A DNA stretch of 64,000 nt from Fulvimarina pelagi HTCC2506 (GTDB lineage Bacteria > Pseudomonadota > Alphaproteobacteria > Rhizobiales > Rhizobiaceae), in contig NZ_DS022272.1 of assembly GCF_000153705.1 (NCBI RefSeq), positions 662,195-726,194 on the forward strand. Reading direction: 5' to 3'. Of the stretch, positions 12,220 through 20,978 are shown piece after piece. The notes beneath the pieces are model-generated. The model ran no database searches, was not told where the DNA came from, and saw only the letters and a program-made list of their open reading frames with translations. Positions within the stretch are counted from its first letter, which is position 1, and every line of letters starts with the position of its first letter. The position numbers and the translations under genes were made by a program.

Positions 12220-12582
12220 GAGCTCCAGACGAATGTCGGATCGCCGCGCGCAGTTCGCTTGCTCGTTGCCGGCGTCCGCGCTCGTGCACGATGCGATTCG
12301 GCCGTTGAATGCGACGACAGGATGGGCCGGGGGATAGGCGCCCGGCATAGCCACCCGCGGAAGATGCGGGTCCATGTTGCGCTGCACTCTTGACCCATCG
12401 TCGCGTTTCGATCAACCCGCGACCATCGGACTCGCGTGCATGGCACCTATGCGCCCTTGCCTTTGCATCCGGTTACAAGCACAAGAACGGAACATGAATT
12501 CCGGCTGGATGGAGGCGATCGAGGAGCGGCTTGCCGCTTGCCCTCATCCGGTCGGCAATGAACCGAGTAGCGGCGGTGACAC
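12220..12582. other. Divergent promoter region between SulP and pdeM
   Basis: 363 bases separating the divergent SulP and pdeM starts. It holds a 30-codon open frame (12494-12586) that ends over the pdeM start, and otherwise no recognised feature. It should contain the promoters for both directions. Confidence 0.4.
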
Positions 12583-12586
12583 ATGA
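12494..12586 (+). CDS. Possible 30-residue upstream open frame overlapping pdeM start
   Basis: ATG at 12494 opens a 30-codon frame (MNSGWMEAIEERLAACPHPV...) that stops at TGA 12584-12586, overlapping the pdeM ATG by the four-base ATGA arrangement. Such overlap is typical of translational coupling. It could be a leader peptide, a vestige of a longer upstream gene (in other rhizobia a helicase gene often precedes pdeM) or chance. The upstream GAACGGAAC gives at best a weak ribosome-binding site. Confidence 0.25.
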   Translation: MNSGWMEAIEERLAACPHPVGNEPSSGGDT

Positions 12587-13296
12587 ATGCTTTGGCGCGG
12601 CGTATGCGGCAGGACGAGTGCGAGCGACTGGAGACCGAGATCGTCGGAGAACGGGTGCAGCTCGATCCGGCCGGCGTACTGATCGTCCCTAATGAGCACA
12701 CGCTCATCGTCTCCGACCTGCACATCGAAAAAGGTGCGGCCTTCGCCCGACGCGGCATGATGCTGCCGCCCTACGACACCGGACTGACCCTCCTGCTTCT
12801 GGAGAGAGTGCTGAAGCGCCTCGAGCCGCGTCGCGTCATATGCCTCGGCGACTCGTTTCACGATCGCAAGGGTGCCGAGCAGATGCCGGATATCTACCGC
12901 GATGCGCTGGTCAAGTTGATGGCCGGGCGGGATTGGGTATGGATCAGCGGCAACCACGATCCTGAACCGCCGGGAGGCCTCGGCGGCGAGACGGCAAACG
13001 AACTTTGCGTCGGCGCACTCGTTCTGCGACACGAACCGCTGAAGCAGCCGGCCGAGGGGGAAATTGCCGGTCATCTCCATCCGGTCGCCAAGGTGAAAGG
13101 GCCGGGCCGTGCGGTCCGTGGCACCTGCTTTGTCGGTGACGGCAGCCGAATGATCCTGCCGAGCTTCGGCGTGACGACAGGTGGGCTCAATGTGCTTGAT
13201 CGCGCCTTTGCCGGCATGTTCGATCTAAGCCGTGCGAAAGCCTTCATGACGGGCATGCGGAAGATTTATCCGGTCGGCTTCGGAGCGCTCTGCTAA
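12583..13296 (+). CDS. pdeM: Ligase-associated DNA damage response endonuclease PdeM
   Basis: Calcineurin-like metallophosphoesterase of 237 residues. All metal-binding blocks are present in order: SDLHIEKG (Asp/His), GDSFHD, SGNHDPEP and GHLHPV. The C-terminal FGVTTGG...MTGMRKIYPVG part matches the PdeM subfamily, usually encoded with an Lhr-type helicase, an exonuclease and an ATP-dependent ligase in a DNA repair set. Those partners are not adjacent here, so it is an orphan within the window. It converges with the patatin gene, with only seven bases between the stops. Confidence 0.88.
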   Translation: MNALARRMRQDECERLETEIVGERVQLDPAGVLIVPNEHTLIVSDLHIEKGAAFARRGMMLPPYDTGLTLLLLERVLKRLEPRRVICLGDSFHDRKGAEQMPDIYRDALVKLMAGRDWVWISGNHDPEPPGGLGGETANELCVGALVLRHEPLKQPAEGEIAGHLHPVAKVKGPGRAVRGTCFVGDGSRMILPSFGVTTGGLNVLDRAFAGMFDLSRAKAFMTGMRKIYPVGFGALC

Positions 13297-13305
13297 GGAG
13301 CGCTC
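13283..13305. terminator. Possible bidirectional hairpin between pdeM and patatin gene
   Basis: The self-complementary octamer GAGCGCTC occurs twice, at 13283-13290 and 13299-13306, within a repeated GGAGCGCTC, spanning both converging stop codons. The copies can pair as an 8-base stem around an 8-base loop. There is no T-run, so it may act as a weak two-way terminator or only block read-through. Confidence 0.35.
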
Positions 13306-14200
13306 AACCGCGCCCTCGGCTGTCGAACAGTCCTGCCTCGTCGGCGGCAAGGAAGCGGTGGGCGTCCTTTTCGCCGAATTCCCAGGTCCGATAGAGCTTG
13401 TCACGATCGGTGAAGTCGATCTTGTCCGCAGGCACTTCGTCAGAAGGTTGAATGTAGAGCCGCCGTTCGGTCTGCGGCAGGTTCTTGAACCGACGTGTCA
13501 GCAATATCAGCGTGCGTCCTTCGTCCGGCGACGGCAAGGGCGCCTTGGAAGTCATCCCACCGTCGATCACCTTCTTGCCCTCCCAGCCTTCGACGTTGAA
13601 TACCGGGGGGATGACGGCGGCCGCGCATATGAGGTCGATAAGCTTGCCCTGTTTCGCCGCTTCACGCGCGTCGACGAGGCTGCTGTCGGCTCCGAGCTTC
13701 GCCGGCCACTCGACGTGTGGGGTAGAGCGGACGGTAAGATCCAGCAAGTAGGCCGCCATCATGGGAAAGGTCGACCATTTCGGCAAGATTTCGGTTGGCG
13801 GATGGGCGATAAGGACCTGAAATTGCGGGCCGTCGATGACCGCTTGTATCGCATCGTCGTCCAGAACCTCCGTGACGACCTCCCGGTAGATCCTTTGATG
13901 CGGCGTCAGACCGTCTTCCTGAATCTCGTTCAACGTCGTGCTGATGTTCTCGTCTCGGTCGAGGAACGCCGCGCCCATCGTCTCCAGGAGTTTTACTTCG
14001 CGCTGCGCGATGAAGCATGCAGCCGACATAGCGCCACCCGACGCGCCTGTTATGCGCTTCGGCATCAGTCTGAGCGGTTTGCGCACATGTTCGCAAAAGC
14101 CGCCATGCCAGAAGCAGCGTGTGCCACCTCCGGAAAACACGAGCTGCTCGAAGGGCTCCAGCTTAACGCTGTTGACGATGGATGACGCGTGCTCGGACAT
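13304..14200 (-). CDS. Patatin-like phospholipase family protein
   Basis: Ser-Asp dyad lipase/acyl hydrolase of 298 residues. The oxyanion-hole motif is SGGGTRCFWHGG (residues 23-34), the nucleophile elbow is GASGG (Ser54), and the catalytic Asp is in VIDGGMTSKAPL (Asp213). ATG at 14200 is preceded by GGAAGG at good spacing; a GTG five codons further upstream is possible. No signal peptide is present, so it is cytosolic or delivered otherwise. The substrate (phospholipid or storage polyester) is unknown; closeness to PHA-metabolism genes is suggestive only. Confidence 0.87.
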   Translation of the reverse strand: MSEHASSIVNSVKLEPFEQLVFSGGGTRCFWHGGFCEHVRKPLRLMPKRITGASGGAMSAACFIAQREVKLLETMGAAFLDRDENISTTLNEIQEDGLTPHQRIYREVVTEVLDDDAIQAVIDGPQFQVLIAHPPTEILPKWSTFPMMAAYLLDLTVRSTPHVEWPAKLGADSSLVDAREAAKQGKLIDLICAAAVIPPVFNVEGWEGKKVIDGGMTSKAPLPSPDEGRTLILLTRRFKNLPQTERRLYIQPSDEVPADKIDFTDRDKLYRTWEFGEKDAHRFLAADEAGLFDSRGRG

Positions 14201-14239
14201 CGGCACCTTCCGCACTTGGCTGTTTGCCCCCTCGAAAGG

Positions 14240-14265
14240 AAAAGACCCCCGCCATATGGCGAGGG
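14240..14265 (-). terminator. Rho-independent terminator of the thiolase gene
   Basis: Read on the minus strand, CCCTCGCC-atat-GGCGGGGG forms a GC-rich stem (14246-14265) followed by TCTTTT, just past the thiolase stop. This is a convincing intrinsic terminator. Confidence 0.8.
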
Positions 14266-14294
14266 CCGTTTCTTCTCATCTGCGCTTTATCCGG

Positions 14295-15479
14295 TCAGAG
14301 CCGCTCGACGCACATGGCAACGCCCATACCGCCACCGACGCAGAGCGTGGCGAGGCCTTTCTTGGCGTTCCGGCGCTGCATCTCGAAAATGAGTGTGTTG
14401 AAGATGCGATTGCCCGAAGCGCCGACCGGATGGCCGATCGCGATTGCGCCGCCGTTGACATTGACGATCTCCGGATCCCAGCCGAGATCCTTATTTACCG
14501 CGCAGGCCTGGGCCGCGAATGCTTCGTTTGCCTCGACGAGGTCGAGGTCGTCGATCTTCCAGCCGGCCTTCTCTAACGCTTTCCGACTGGCGGGAATTGG
14601 GCCGGTTCCCATGATCGAGGGATCGACGCCGGCCGTCGCCCAAGAAACGATACGAACCATCGGAGTGATGCCGCGCTTTTCGGCTTCCGATTCGGTCATG
14701 AGGACGACGGCCGAGCCGCCGTCGTTGATGCCGGAGGCATTTGCCGCCGTGACCGAGCCCTCCTTGTCGAAGGCCGGCTTCAACTTGGCGATGCCTTCTG
14801 CGGTCACGCCATATTTGATGTACTCGTCGTCCTCGACGACCGTGTCTTCTTTCCGTCCCTTCACGGTGAAGGGCACGATCTCGTCTTTAAAGCGGCCGGC
14901 CTTCTGCGCGGCCTCCGCCTTGTTCTGGGATTTTGCGGCGAACTCGTCCTGCATCTCCCGCGTGATCTGCCACTGGTTCGAGACGTTTTCTGCCGTGTTA
15001 CCCATGTGGTAGCCGTTGAAGGCGTCGAGAAGACCGTCTTTCAGCATGGTGTCGACAAGCTTGAGGTCGCCCATCTTCTGGCCCTTGCGCAGATGTTGGG
15101 CATGCGGTGCCATGGACATCGACTCTTGGCCGCCCGCTACGATGATCTTCGCATCGCCCATCGCGATCTGCTGCATGCCGATCGCGACCGTGCGCAAGCC
15201 CGATCCGCACAACTGATTCAGGCCCCAGGCAGTGGTTTCCTTCGGGCAGCCGGCGGCCATGGCGGCCTGGCGTGCGGGGTTCTGACCCTGCGCGGCCGTC
15301 AGGATCTGCCCCATAATGACCTCGTCCACTTCATTCGGGTCGACCTTGGCGCGGGACAGGGCTTCCTTGATCGCAGCGGCACCGAGTTCGTGTGCCGGAA
15401 CGCTCGACAGACCCCCGTTGAAGGACCCCACTGCGGTCCGCGCGGCGCCGGCGATGACGATGGATTCGGTATTGCTCAT
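14295..15479 (-). CDS. phaA: Acetyl-CoA C-acetyltransferase (beta-ketothiolase)
   Basis: Biosynthetic thiolase condensing two acetyl-CoA to acetoacetyl-CoA, the first step of polyhydroxybutyrate synthesis (reversible in ketone degradation). The length of 394 residues is normal. The acyl-enzyme nucleophile is Cys91 in [10 protein letters not shown], the His is in [10 protein letters not shown] (His350) and the second catalytic Cys is in LCVGGGMG (Cys380). phaR lies divergently upstream, supporting the PHA assignment; the usual phaB reductase partner is not in the window. The symbol could also be atoB/thlA, since sequence alone does not separate them. Confidence 0.92.
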   Translation of the reverse strand: MSNTESIVIAGAARTAVGSFNGGLSSVPAHELGAAAIKEALSRAKVDPNEVDEVIMGQILTAAQGQNPARQAAMAAGCPKETTAWGLNQLCGSGLRTVAIGMQQIAMGDAKIIVAGGQESMSMAPHAQHLRKGQKMGDLKLVDTMLKDGLLDAFNGYHMGNTAENVSNQWQITREMQDEFAAKSQNKAEAAQKAGRFKDEIVPFTVKGRKEDTVVEDDEYIKYGVTAEGIAKLKPAFDKEGSVTAANASGINDGGSAVVLMTESEAEKRGITPMVRIVSWATAGVDPSIMGTGPIPASRKALEKAGWKIDDLDLVEANEAFAAQACAVNKDLGWDPEIVNVNGGAIAIGHPVGASGNRIFNTLIFEMQRRNAKKGLATLCVGGGMGVAMCVERL

Positions 15480-15779
15480 GGGTCTACTCCCTCATTGTGG
15501 TGGAGCCTGCCGCCGCGACGTTCTTGAGGCTTCATCCCGGTCCGCTCCGCTTTCCATCGACAATTTGATAGCTCCTGGCGTCAAGTCAAATGGCCGCGGA
15601 ATGTTGGCAGGTGCACATTCGCAGTGCGAAGCCGTCATCCCGGTTTGGTTTCAAAACGATGCCGCGCGATTGGGTTTGGAAAGCGGTGCAAAATGTGCCA
15701 CTCCTTAATGCAGTGCAGCGACAATCCCGTCTTCGGCACGGGTCTACGGATCGAGAACTGTCTTTGGGGGCACGAAGGC
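15480..15779. other. Divergent phaA-phaR promoter region
   Basis: 300 bases between the two start codons. It contains a 13-base palindrome at 15618-15630 and the TGC-rich word TGCAGTGCAG near 15710, both candidate binding sites for PhaR, which autoregulates in related bacteria. No gene is seen. Confidence 0.5.
15618..15630. promoter_or_regulatory. Perfect palindrome TTCGCA-G-TGCGAA
   Basis: Six-base arms around one central base, centrally placed between divergent phaA and phaR. It is a plausible operator; PhaR-type repressors are known to prefer TGC-rich DNA, so PhaR is the first candidate. The assignment is inference. Confidence 0.4.
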
Positions 15780-16367
15780 ATGGCGAAAAAGTCCGATGTG
15801 ACGATCATCAAGAAGTACGCCAATCGGCGGCTCTACAACACCGGGACGAGCCAGTACGTGACGCTGGAAAACCTGGCGCAGATGATCAAGCTCAACGAGG
15901 AATTCCTCGTCCAAGACGCCAAGACTGGTGAGGATATCACCCATGCGGTGCTCACCCAGATCATCTTCGAGCAGGAATCGAAGACCGGTCAGGCAATGAT
16001 GCCGACGACTTTCCTGCGTCAGCTCATCCGCTTCTACGGCGATCAGATGCAGATGGTGGTGCCGAGCTATCTGGAACAGTCGATGGCGGCTCTTGCACGG
16101 GAGCAGGAGCGCTTTCGCGAGACCATGACGAGCGCTGTCGGCAAGACGCCGATCGAGATGATGGAAGCTCAAGTGCGGACCAACACCGAGATGTTCCGCA
16201 AGGCGATGGCGATGTTCAACCCGTTCATGGCGGGGGCGGCCAACGGCGCCAGCGGCGCGAAGTCGCCTCATGAAGCCGAGCATCCTAATCAGGAACTCGA
16301 GGCGATGCGTACGCAACTCGCCGCGATGCAGGAAAAAATCGATCGGTTGACAGACGAAAAGGGCTGA
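15780..16367 (+). CDS. phaR: Polyhydroxyalkanoate synthesis repressor PhaR
   Basis: DNA-binding repressor that also binds PHA and controls phasin and PHA genes. ATG at 15780 gives 195 residues starting MAKKSDVTIIKKYANRRLYNTG, the hallmark of the PHB accumulation regulator N-terminal DNA-binding domain (residues 8-70). The PHB-accumulation repeats follow (TTFLRQLIRFYGDQMQ, VPSYLEQSM), then a C-terminal coiled-coil stretch (LEAMRTQLAAMQEKIDRL). Upstream in-frame sequence is not family-like. Divergent orientation to the thiolase gene is the usual rhizobial arrangement (also called aniA). Confidence 0.95.
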   Translation: MAKKSDVTIIKKYANRRLYNTGTSQYVTLENLAQMIKLNEEFLVQDAKTGEDITHAVLTQIIFEQESKTGQAMMPTTFLRQLIRFYGDQMQMVVPSYLEQSMAALAREQERFRETMTSAVGKTPIEMMEAQVRTNTEMFRKAMAMFNPFMAGAANGASGAKSPHEAEHPNQELEAMRTQLAAMQEKIDRLTDEKG

Positions 16368-16390
16368 GGCGCTTTTCGGCTAGGCTCGCT

Positions 16391-17464
16391 TCACGCGAGA
16401 AATGTTTCGATGTCTTCAGCGATCTCCGTGAGAATGTCACCTGCAGGACGCGCTTGTGCCAGTCGCGCGGATTGGCCCGCCCAGGCCTGCATGCGGTCGA
16501 TGTCTCGTTTCTCTATCGCATCCTTGCGCATGGCGGCGGTCAGCCCACGCTGGATCGGATAAGGTGCAGGATCGGGAATATCTCCGGCTTCGATCGCCGC
16601 GACATAGCGATTGCGAACTGCCCGGCCCAGACGGCCGGAAAAGCCACGGGTCAGCGCGGTGTCGGTCGGGGACGTTTCGGCAAGCGCATCGGCCCAAGCA
16701 GGATTAAGCCCTGCTTCCGGCGTTCTGAGAAAGCCGGTGCCGATCTGCACGGCGGATGCCCCCAAAGTCAGCGCGGCGATGGCGGTCCGCGCGTCCGCGA
16801 TGCCGCCGGCGGCTACCACCGGGCAGCACACCACGTCAACGATTGTCGGTAGCAAGCTGAGCGCACCAACGGATTGCAGTTCGGCATTCCCCGGATCGAA
16901 ACTTCCGCGGTGTCCGCCGGCCTCTGACGCTTGCGCGACGATGACGTCGGCCCCGGCTTCTTCGGCCTGGCGGGCTTCGTCGACGCTCGTCACCGTCGCG
17001 AACCAGAGCAAGCCCGCTTCCTTCAATGCCTCGACGTTGTCCTGCGATGGCAGCCCCATGATGGATGAAAAAGCCGTCGGTCTTGCTTCGATGATCGCGT
17101 GGGTCTGGCTGTCGAAGTCCAGGATCGGAGTTTCGCCCGCATCCGCGGCGACCGCCGGCCCCCAGGAAGAAAGCGCTTCTCTGATCTGGGTTTCCTGAAG
17201 GGTATCACGATGGGGCTCAGAGTCGGGAACCCACAGGTTCATGATGAAAGGGCCATCGGAACCGGCCCGGAACGACTCGGCCCAATCCGCGATTTCGTCC
17301 GGTCCGAAGAGAAGGGCGCCGCACGCACCAATGCCGCCCGCATTGGCGACAGCGATCGAAAGCGCCGGAGGGCAGGCGCCTGCCATCGGCGCAAGGCCGA
17401 TCGGAGTCTTTGCACCGGTCAGGTTCTCGAATGCGGATATCCTTGCGAGGATTTCGCGGCGCAT
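16391..17464 (-). CDS. Nitronate monooxygenase family protein
   Basis: FMN-dependent TIM-barrel enzyme of 357 residues oxidising alkyl nitronates such as propionate-3-nitronate. The N-terminus IGLAPMAGACPPALSIAVANAGGIG, the catalytic/FMN block VAQASEAGGHRGSF and the phosphate-binding AAGGIADARTAIAALTLGASAVQIGTGFL are visible. ATG at 17464 has ACGAGG upstream at good spacing; a TTG further upstream is possible but less likely. It converges with phaR (23-base gap) and lies downstream of rpmF on the same strand, separated by the rpmF terminator. The role is probably detoxification. Confidence 0.9.
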   Translation of the reverse strand: MRREILARISAFENLTGAKTPIGLAPMAGACPPALSIAVANAGGIGACGALLFGPDEIADWAESFRAGSDGPFIMNLWVPDSEPHRDTLQETQIREALSSWGPAVAADAGETPILDFDSQTHAIIEARPTAFSSIMGLPSQDNVEALKEAGLLWFATVTSVDEARQAEEAGADVIVAQASEAGGHRGSFDPGNAELQSVGALSLLPTIVDVVCCPVVAAGGIADARTAIAALTLGASAVQIGTGFLRTPEAGLNPAWADALAETSPTDTALTRGFSGRLGRAVRNRYVAAIEAGDIPDPAPYPIQRGLTAAMRKDAIEKRDIDRMQAWAGQSARLAQARPAGDILTEIAEDIETFLA

Positions 17465-17583
17465 GGCAGCCTCGTCCCGTGGTGAGCTCCTCGGCAACCT
17501 ACCGCGTTCGCCAGTCCTGCCAACAGCGAGCAGGTCCTTCGACCGGGCGACCTCGGCCGACGGCTTGCCCGTGCATAGACGCG

Positions 17584-17613
17584 AAAAACCCGGTCACCGT
17601 CGCCGGTGCCGGG
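17584..17613 (-). terminator. Rho-independent terminator of rpmF
   Basis: On the minus strand CCCGG-c-ACCG, loop gcga, CGGT-ga-CCGGG is followed directly by TTTTT (plus-strand AAAAA at 17584-17588). It lies 28 bases past the rpmF stop. Confidence 0.8.
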
Positions 17614-17641
17614 CTGATTCCTGTCGTCGATGCCAGACCGA

Positions 17642-17821
17642 TCAGTCCTTCGGCGTCATGATCTGGCGGCCGCGATACATGCCCGTCTTCAGATCGATAT
17701 GATGGGGACGGCGCAGCTCACCCGAATTTTTGTCCTCGACATAGGTCGGGTTCTTCAGTGCATCGGCCGAACGCCGCATGCCGCGCTTGGACGGGGTGGT
17801 TTTTCTCTTGGGTACGGCCAT
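17642..17821 (-). CDS. rpmF: 50S ribosomal protein L32
   Basis: Ribosomal protein of 59 residues, [18 protein letters not shown] at the start, ending [10 protein letters not shown]. The alphaproteobacterial type lacks the four zinc-binding cysteines. ATG at 17821 is the family start; a start four codons upstream would add MERA and is unlikely. The order rpmF-mtgA-ispA is standard for Hyphomicrobiales. Confidence 0.97.
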   Translation of the reverse strand: MAVPKRKTTPSKRGMRRSADALKNPTYVEDKNSGELRRPHHIDLKTGMYRGRQIMTPKD

Positions 17822-18062
17822 CGCTCGCTCCACTCAGTATCGGCCGTCGGACGGGACTGGCCCATCGCTTCTCTCGACCGAGAAATGTCGTTCACTCTCC
17901 ACGCCTTCTCGCCATTTTGGGCGTTCAGGCTTCCCATGCGGTCAAAGCGACCGGCTCCGCAAGCGAAATGCGAATGGACCAGCTTCACCATGACGGGAAA
18001 TCTTGGGACGGCCCATATCAAACCTCGCGCCTCTTGCAAAGGGTTTAATGTGGCCCGATGGC

Positions 18063-18746
18063 TCACGCCTCTGTCTTCACGCAGCCAACGTAATCGCCTG
18101 AAGCACGGGCAAGACGCTGAACGCGATCGGCAAGCGCATTCATCCGCCTCGTCGGGGCTGCGGGATTTCGCCCGGCGGGGTTTGGAAGCGTCACAGTCAG
18201 GAGGGCGGCCTGCCTCTCCGTTAAACTGCTTGCCGACTGCCCAAAATAGTGCTGGCTCGCCGCTTCGATCCCGTAGATGCCCTCGTCCCACTCGGCAATA
18301 TTGAGATAGATTTCGAGAATTCGATCTTTGGACACGACGAGATTGAGATAAAGCGCCAGCGGCAGTTCGATCGCCTTTCGGACATAGGAGCGACCGTTCC
18401 AGAGGAACAGGTTTTTCGCCGTCTGCATCGGGATCGTCGAGGCTCCGCGCGTCTCCTCGCCATCGAGAAACTGGTCGACCACAGCCTTCATTTCGACCCA
18501 GTCGACGCCGTCGTGCCTGCAGAACTGACCGTCTTCGGACATGATCACCGAATATCGCATGACCGGCGCGATCTCCTCCAGATCGACCCAGTCACGCAGA
18601 TAGGGGCGGAAAGTGAAATGATCGCGCAGGATGAGTGTGGAGACGGGATGAACCGGCTGGATCGTGTAGACTGGAACGAGGATGAGAGGGATCGCGGCCA
18701 GGACCAGGCCGGAGAGGATGGCGGCGATGACGATCTTGCGCAGCAT
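18063..18746 (-). CDS. mtgA: Monofunctional biosynthetic peptidoglycan transglycosylase
   Basis: GT51 glycosyltransferase polymerising lipid II into glycan strands at the inner membrane. It has 227 residues from ATG at 18746, with an N-terminal membrane anchor (IVIAAILSGLVLAAIPLILV) and then the family motifs SEDGQFCRHDGVD (catalytic Glu), RGASTIPMQTAKNLFLW and KDRILEIYLNIAEWDEGIYG. The start is uncertain: the frame is open further upstream through a proline-rich stretch (LAQPPPPPLRSAERARP), and GTG at 18851 would add a 35-residue cytosolic tail. It is divergent from ispA. Confidence 0.93.
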   Translation of the reverse strand: MLRKIVIAAILSGLVLAAIPLILVPVYTIQPVHPVSTLILRDHFTFRPYLRDWVDLEEIAPVMRYSVIMSEDGQFCRHDGVDWVEMKAVVDQFLDGEETRGASTIPMQTAKNLFLWNGRSYVRKAIELPLALYLNLVVSKDRILEIYLNIAEWDEGIYGIEAASQHYFGQSASSLTERQAALLTVTLPNPAGRNPAAPTRRMNALADRVQRLARASGDYVGCVKTEA

Positions 18747-18937
18747 ACTGATCGGTCGGGCTCTCTCGGCAGATCGAAGCGGAGGCGGTGGCGGTTGAGC
18801 AAGCTTCGGTTTAGACGGCGGCTCTTGTGACGGCAACGCCGCTTCTTTCACTTGTCCGCGCCATGCCGGTGCATCGGTCTGGCGAGTGACGACAGTTGCC
18901 CGAGACGAAGGCAGGAAAATGGAGAGGAATGCTTGTA

Positions 18938-19828
18938 ATGTTCGAGCAGAGCCTGGCACAGACCGCAGAACTGGTGGAAGGCAGGCTGAGCGAAATTCTC
19001 TCCGGCCACGATCGCGTTGCGCGAGGCGCGCCGGAACGGCTTCTGGCGGCCATGCGGCACGGCACGCTCGGGGGTGGCAAACGGCTCAGGCCGTTCCTCC
19101 TGATCGAGAGCGCGAGAATTTTCGGCATTCAAGACGACGCCGTCCTCGACATCGCTTGCGCGCTTGAGGCTATCCACTGCTATTCGCTGGTCCACGACGA
19201 TCTTCCTGCCATGGACGACGACGACTTGCGACGCGGCCGGCCAACCGTGCACAAGGCCTACGACGATGCGACGGCAATCCTCGCTGGCGACAGCCTTTTG
19301 ACGCTCGCATTCGGCCTTGTCGCCGGAGCGTCGAAGATCCCACCCGAAGCGCGCGTGCGGATCGCCGCGCTGCTTTCGGCCGATGCCGGAGCTGGCGGGA
19401 TGGCGGGCGGTCAGGCACTCGATCTCGCGGCCGAGCAGAGCGCCTTGAGCGAGGACGAGATCGCCCGCATGCAGGCAATGAAGACGGGCGCGCTCATCGC
19501 CTTCGCCTGCGAAGGTGGCGCGATCGCAGCTGCCGCTTCGAGCGAAGATCAACGGCGCCTTCGGCGCTTCGGCGAAATAATCGGCCTTGCCTTCCAGCTT
19601 GCCGACGATCTCCTCGATGAGACGGCCGACGCGGCCCAACTCGGCAAGGCTGCCGGCAAGGACCGCGCGCGCGGCAAGAAAACGCTTCCGGCCCTCAAAG
19701 GCATCGAATGGACCCGCAACCGTCTCGCCGCCCTCGTCGCCGAAGCCGAGTCAGAACTTGCGCCCTTCGGCGACAAAGCGACTGTGCTGCTCGAAGCGGC
19801 TCGCTTCATCGCAAGCCGGGACCGGTGA
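18938..19828 (+). CDS. ispA: Polyprenyl (farnesyl) diphosphate synthase
   Basis: Short-chain trans-prenyl transferase of 296 residues condensing IPP with allylic diphosphates to farnesyl diphosphate. The first Asp-rich motif is HDDLPAMDDDDLRRG (from Asp87), the second is LADDLLDETAD, and GGGKRLRPFL (45-54) binds IPP. The start at 18938 is chosen because GGAGAGG sits about ten bases upstream; ATG at 18929 is too close to it. Together with ispG nearby this is the isoprenoid pathway, although the two are not in one operon. Confidence 0.93.
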   Translation: MFEQSLAQTAELVEGRLSEILSGHDRVARGAPERLLAAMRHGTLGGGKRLRPFLLIESARIFGIQDDAVLDIACALEAIHCYSLVHDDLPAMDDDDLRRGRPTVHKAYDDATAILAGDSLLTLAFGLVAGASKIPPEARVRIAALLSADAGAGGMAGGQALDLAAEQSALSEDEIARMQAMKTGALIAFACEGGAIAAAASSEDQRRLRRFGEIIGLAFQLADDLLDETADAAQLGKAAGKDRARGKKTLPALKGIEWTRNRLAALVAEAESELAPFGDKATVLLEAARFIASRDR

Positions 19829-20044
19829 AGAGAATTATGGAAAAACAAGCGATTGCCAGTTTGACCTGAGAAAGCGGTTGCGAGGAGGATCGGAGGAGCT
19901 TGCTTGAACCGATAGCAGGTACTTCCGAGCGATAGCCTCTACCCCAAGCGACTCATATCACGTCTTCCCGCCCATCTTGAATTGAAGCAAGATGTGAAAC
20001 GTCTGAGCCTTGTTAGAACGGCGTTTCACCAAGGAGAACGTGCC

Positions 20045-20965
20045 ATGGGCGACATGCTCGAACCACTCGCAGCAAGCGGGGACACGCCGACGATCGGGAC
20101 CGCTGACGAATCTCGCACTGAGAGCAGGCTTGCCGATGTCGCAGTCATCGCAGACGGCTCTGAACACGACGAGACGTCGCTTGCCTACGGCGAGAGGATC
20201 GCCAATTCTTTCGGGGCGCACCTTGCCGTCCTTTACACGAATTATGTCCAGCTCGGCGCCCTGCCTCTCGGGCCCGGGTCGACCTTCCTCCTCTCCCAGC
20301 TACGCGAAAACGGCAAAGCTGCAGGCGATAAAGTCGAAGCGGCGCTCCGCAGCCGTCTGGATGCTTTGAGCGGCACGTGGGAACTGCGCCGTGCGGAAGG
20401 CGAGATTGGCGACCTCCTCGCAGCAGCAATCACCATGGCTGGCGTTAGCGACGCCGTGATCGCATCGGGCCGCAGTGCGCTGTCAGCGCCTGGTCGCGAA
20501 ATCATGGAGGCGCTGCTCTTCAAGGGGAGCGCACCAGTCCTCGTCGTTCCAGACGAGACCGCTGTATTGAGCAAAGTGAACGGTTTTGCGAAATCCGTCG
20601 TGATCGGCTGGCGCGATACCCCTGAATGCGCCCGCGCTATCGCCGCCAGCATCCCGTTCCTCAAGAGGGCGAGTACGGCAACCCTTGTTAACGTCGCGGA
20701 GTCGAACGCCGACGAAGAAAGACGCTTGGTGCCCATGGCCGATATGGCGCGGCATCTCTCACGCCACGGCATCGCCGTGGAAGTCCGACATCTTGCTGTA
20801 TGGCACAATCCGGCAGAGGCACTTCTCAACGAGGCGAAGATGATCGGTGCCGATATGCTTGTTCTCGGGGCTTATGGGCATTCGCGGGTCTATGAGACCG
20901 TGTTTGGCGGGGTAACCCGCGAATTCTTGCGCAGTACGCCGCTACCGGTGCTGTTCTCGCGCTGA
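20045..20965 (+). CDS. Universal stress protein (two USP domains)
   Basis: Product of 306 residues; AAGGAG precedes ATG 20045 by 8 bases. Domain 1 (about 30-175) has VAVIADGSEHDETSLAYGERIA and ends SAPVLVVPDE. Domain 2 (about 185-306) starts KSVVIGWRDTPECARAI and ends LGAYGHSRVYETVFGGVTREFL, a good ATP-loop pattern. The first domain's loop (ASGRSALSAPGREIME) is degenerate, so probably only domain 2 binds nucleotide. It is the second tandem-USP protein in the window and differs clearly from the one at 9.8 kb. It is a single-gene unit, converging on the lytic transglycosylase. Confidence 0.88.
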   Translation: MGDMLEPLAASGDTPTIGTADESRTESRLADVAVIADGSEHDETSLAYGERIANSFGAHLAVLYTNYVQLGALPLGPGSTFLLSQLRENGKAAGDKVEAALRSRLDALSGTWELRRAEGEIGDLLAAAITMAGVSDAVIASGRSALSAPGREIMEALLFKGSAPVLVVPDETAVLSKVNGFAKSVVIGWRDTPECARAIAASIPFLKRASTATLVNVAESNADEERRLVPMADMARHLSRHGIAVEVRHLAVWHNPAEALLNEAKMIGADMLVLGAYGHSRVYETVFGGVTREFLRSTPLPVLFSR

Positions 20966-20978
20966 TGCGGTGAACCCG

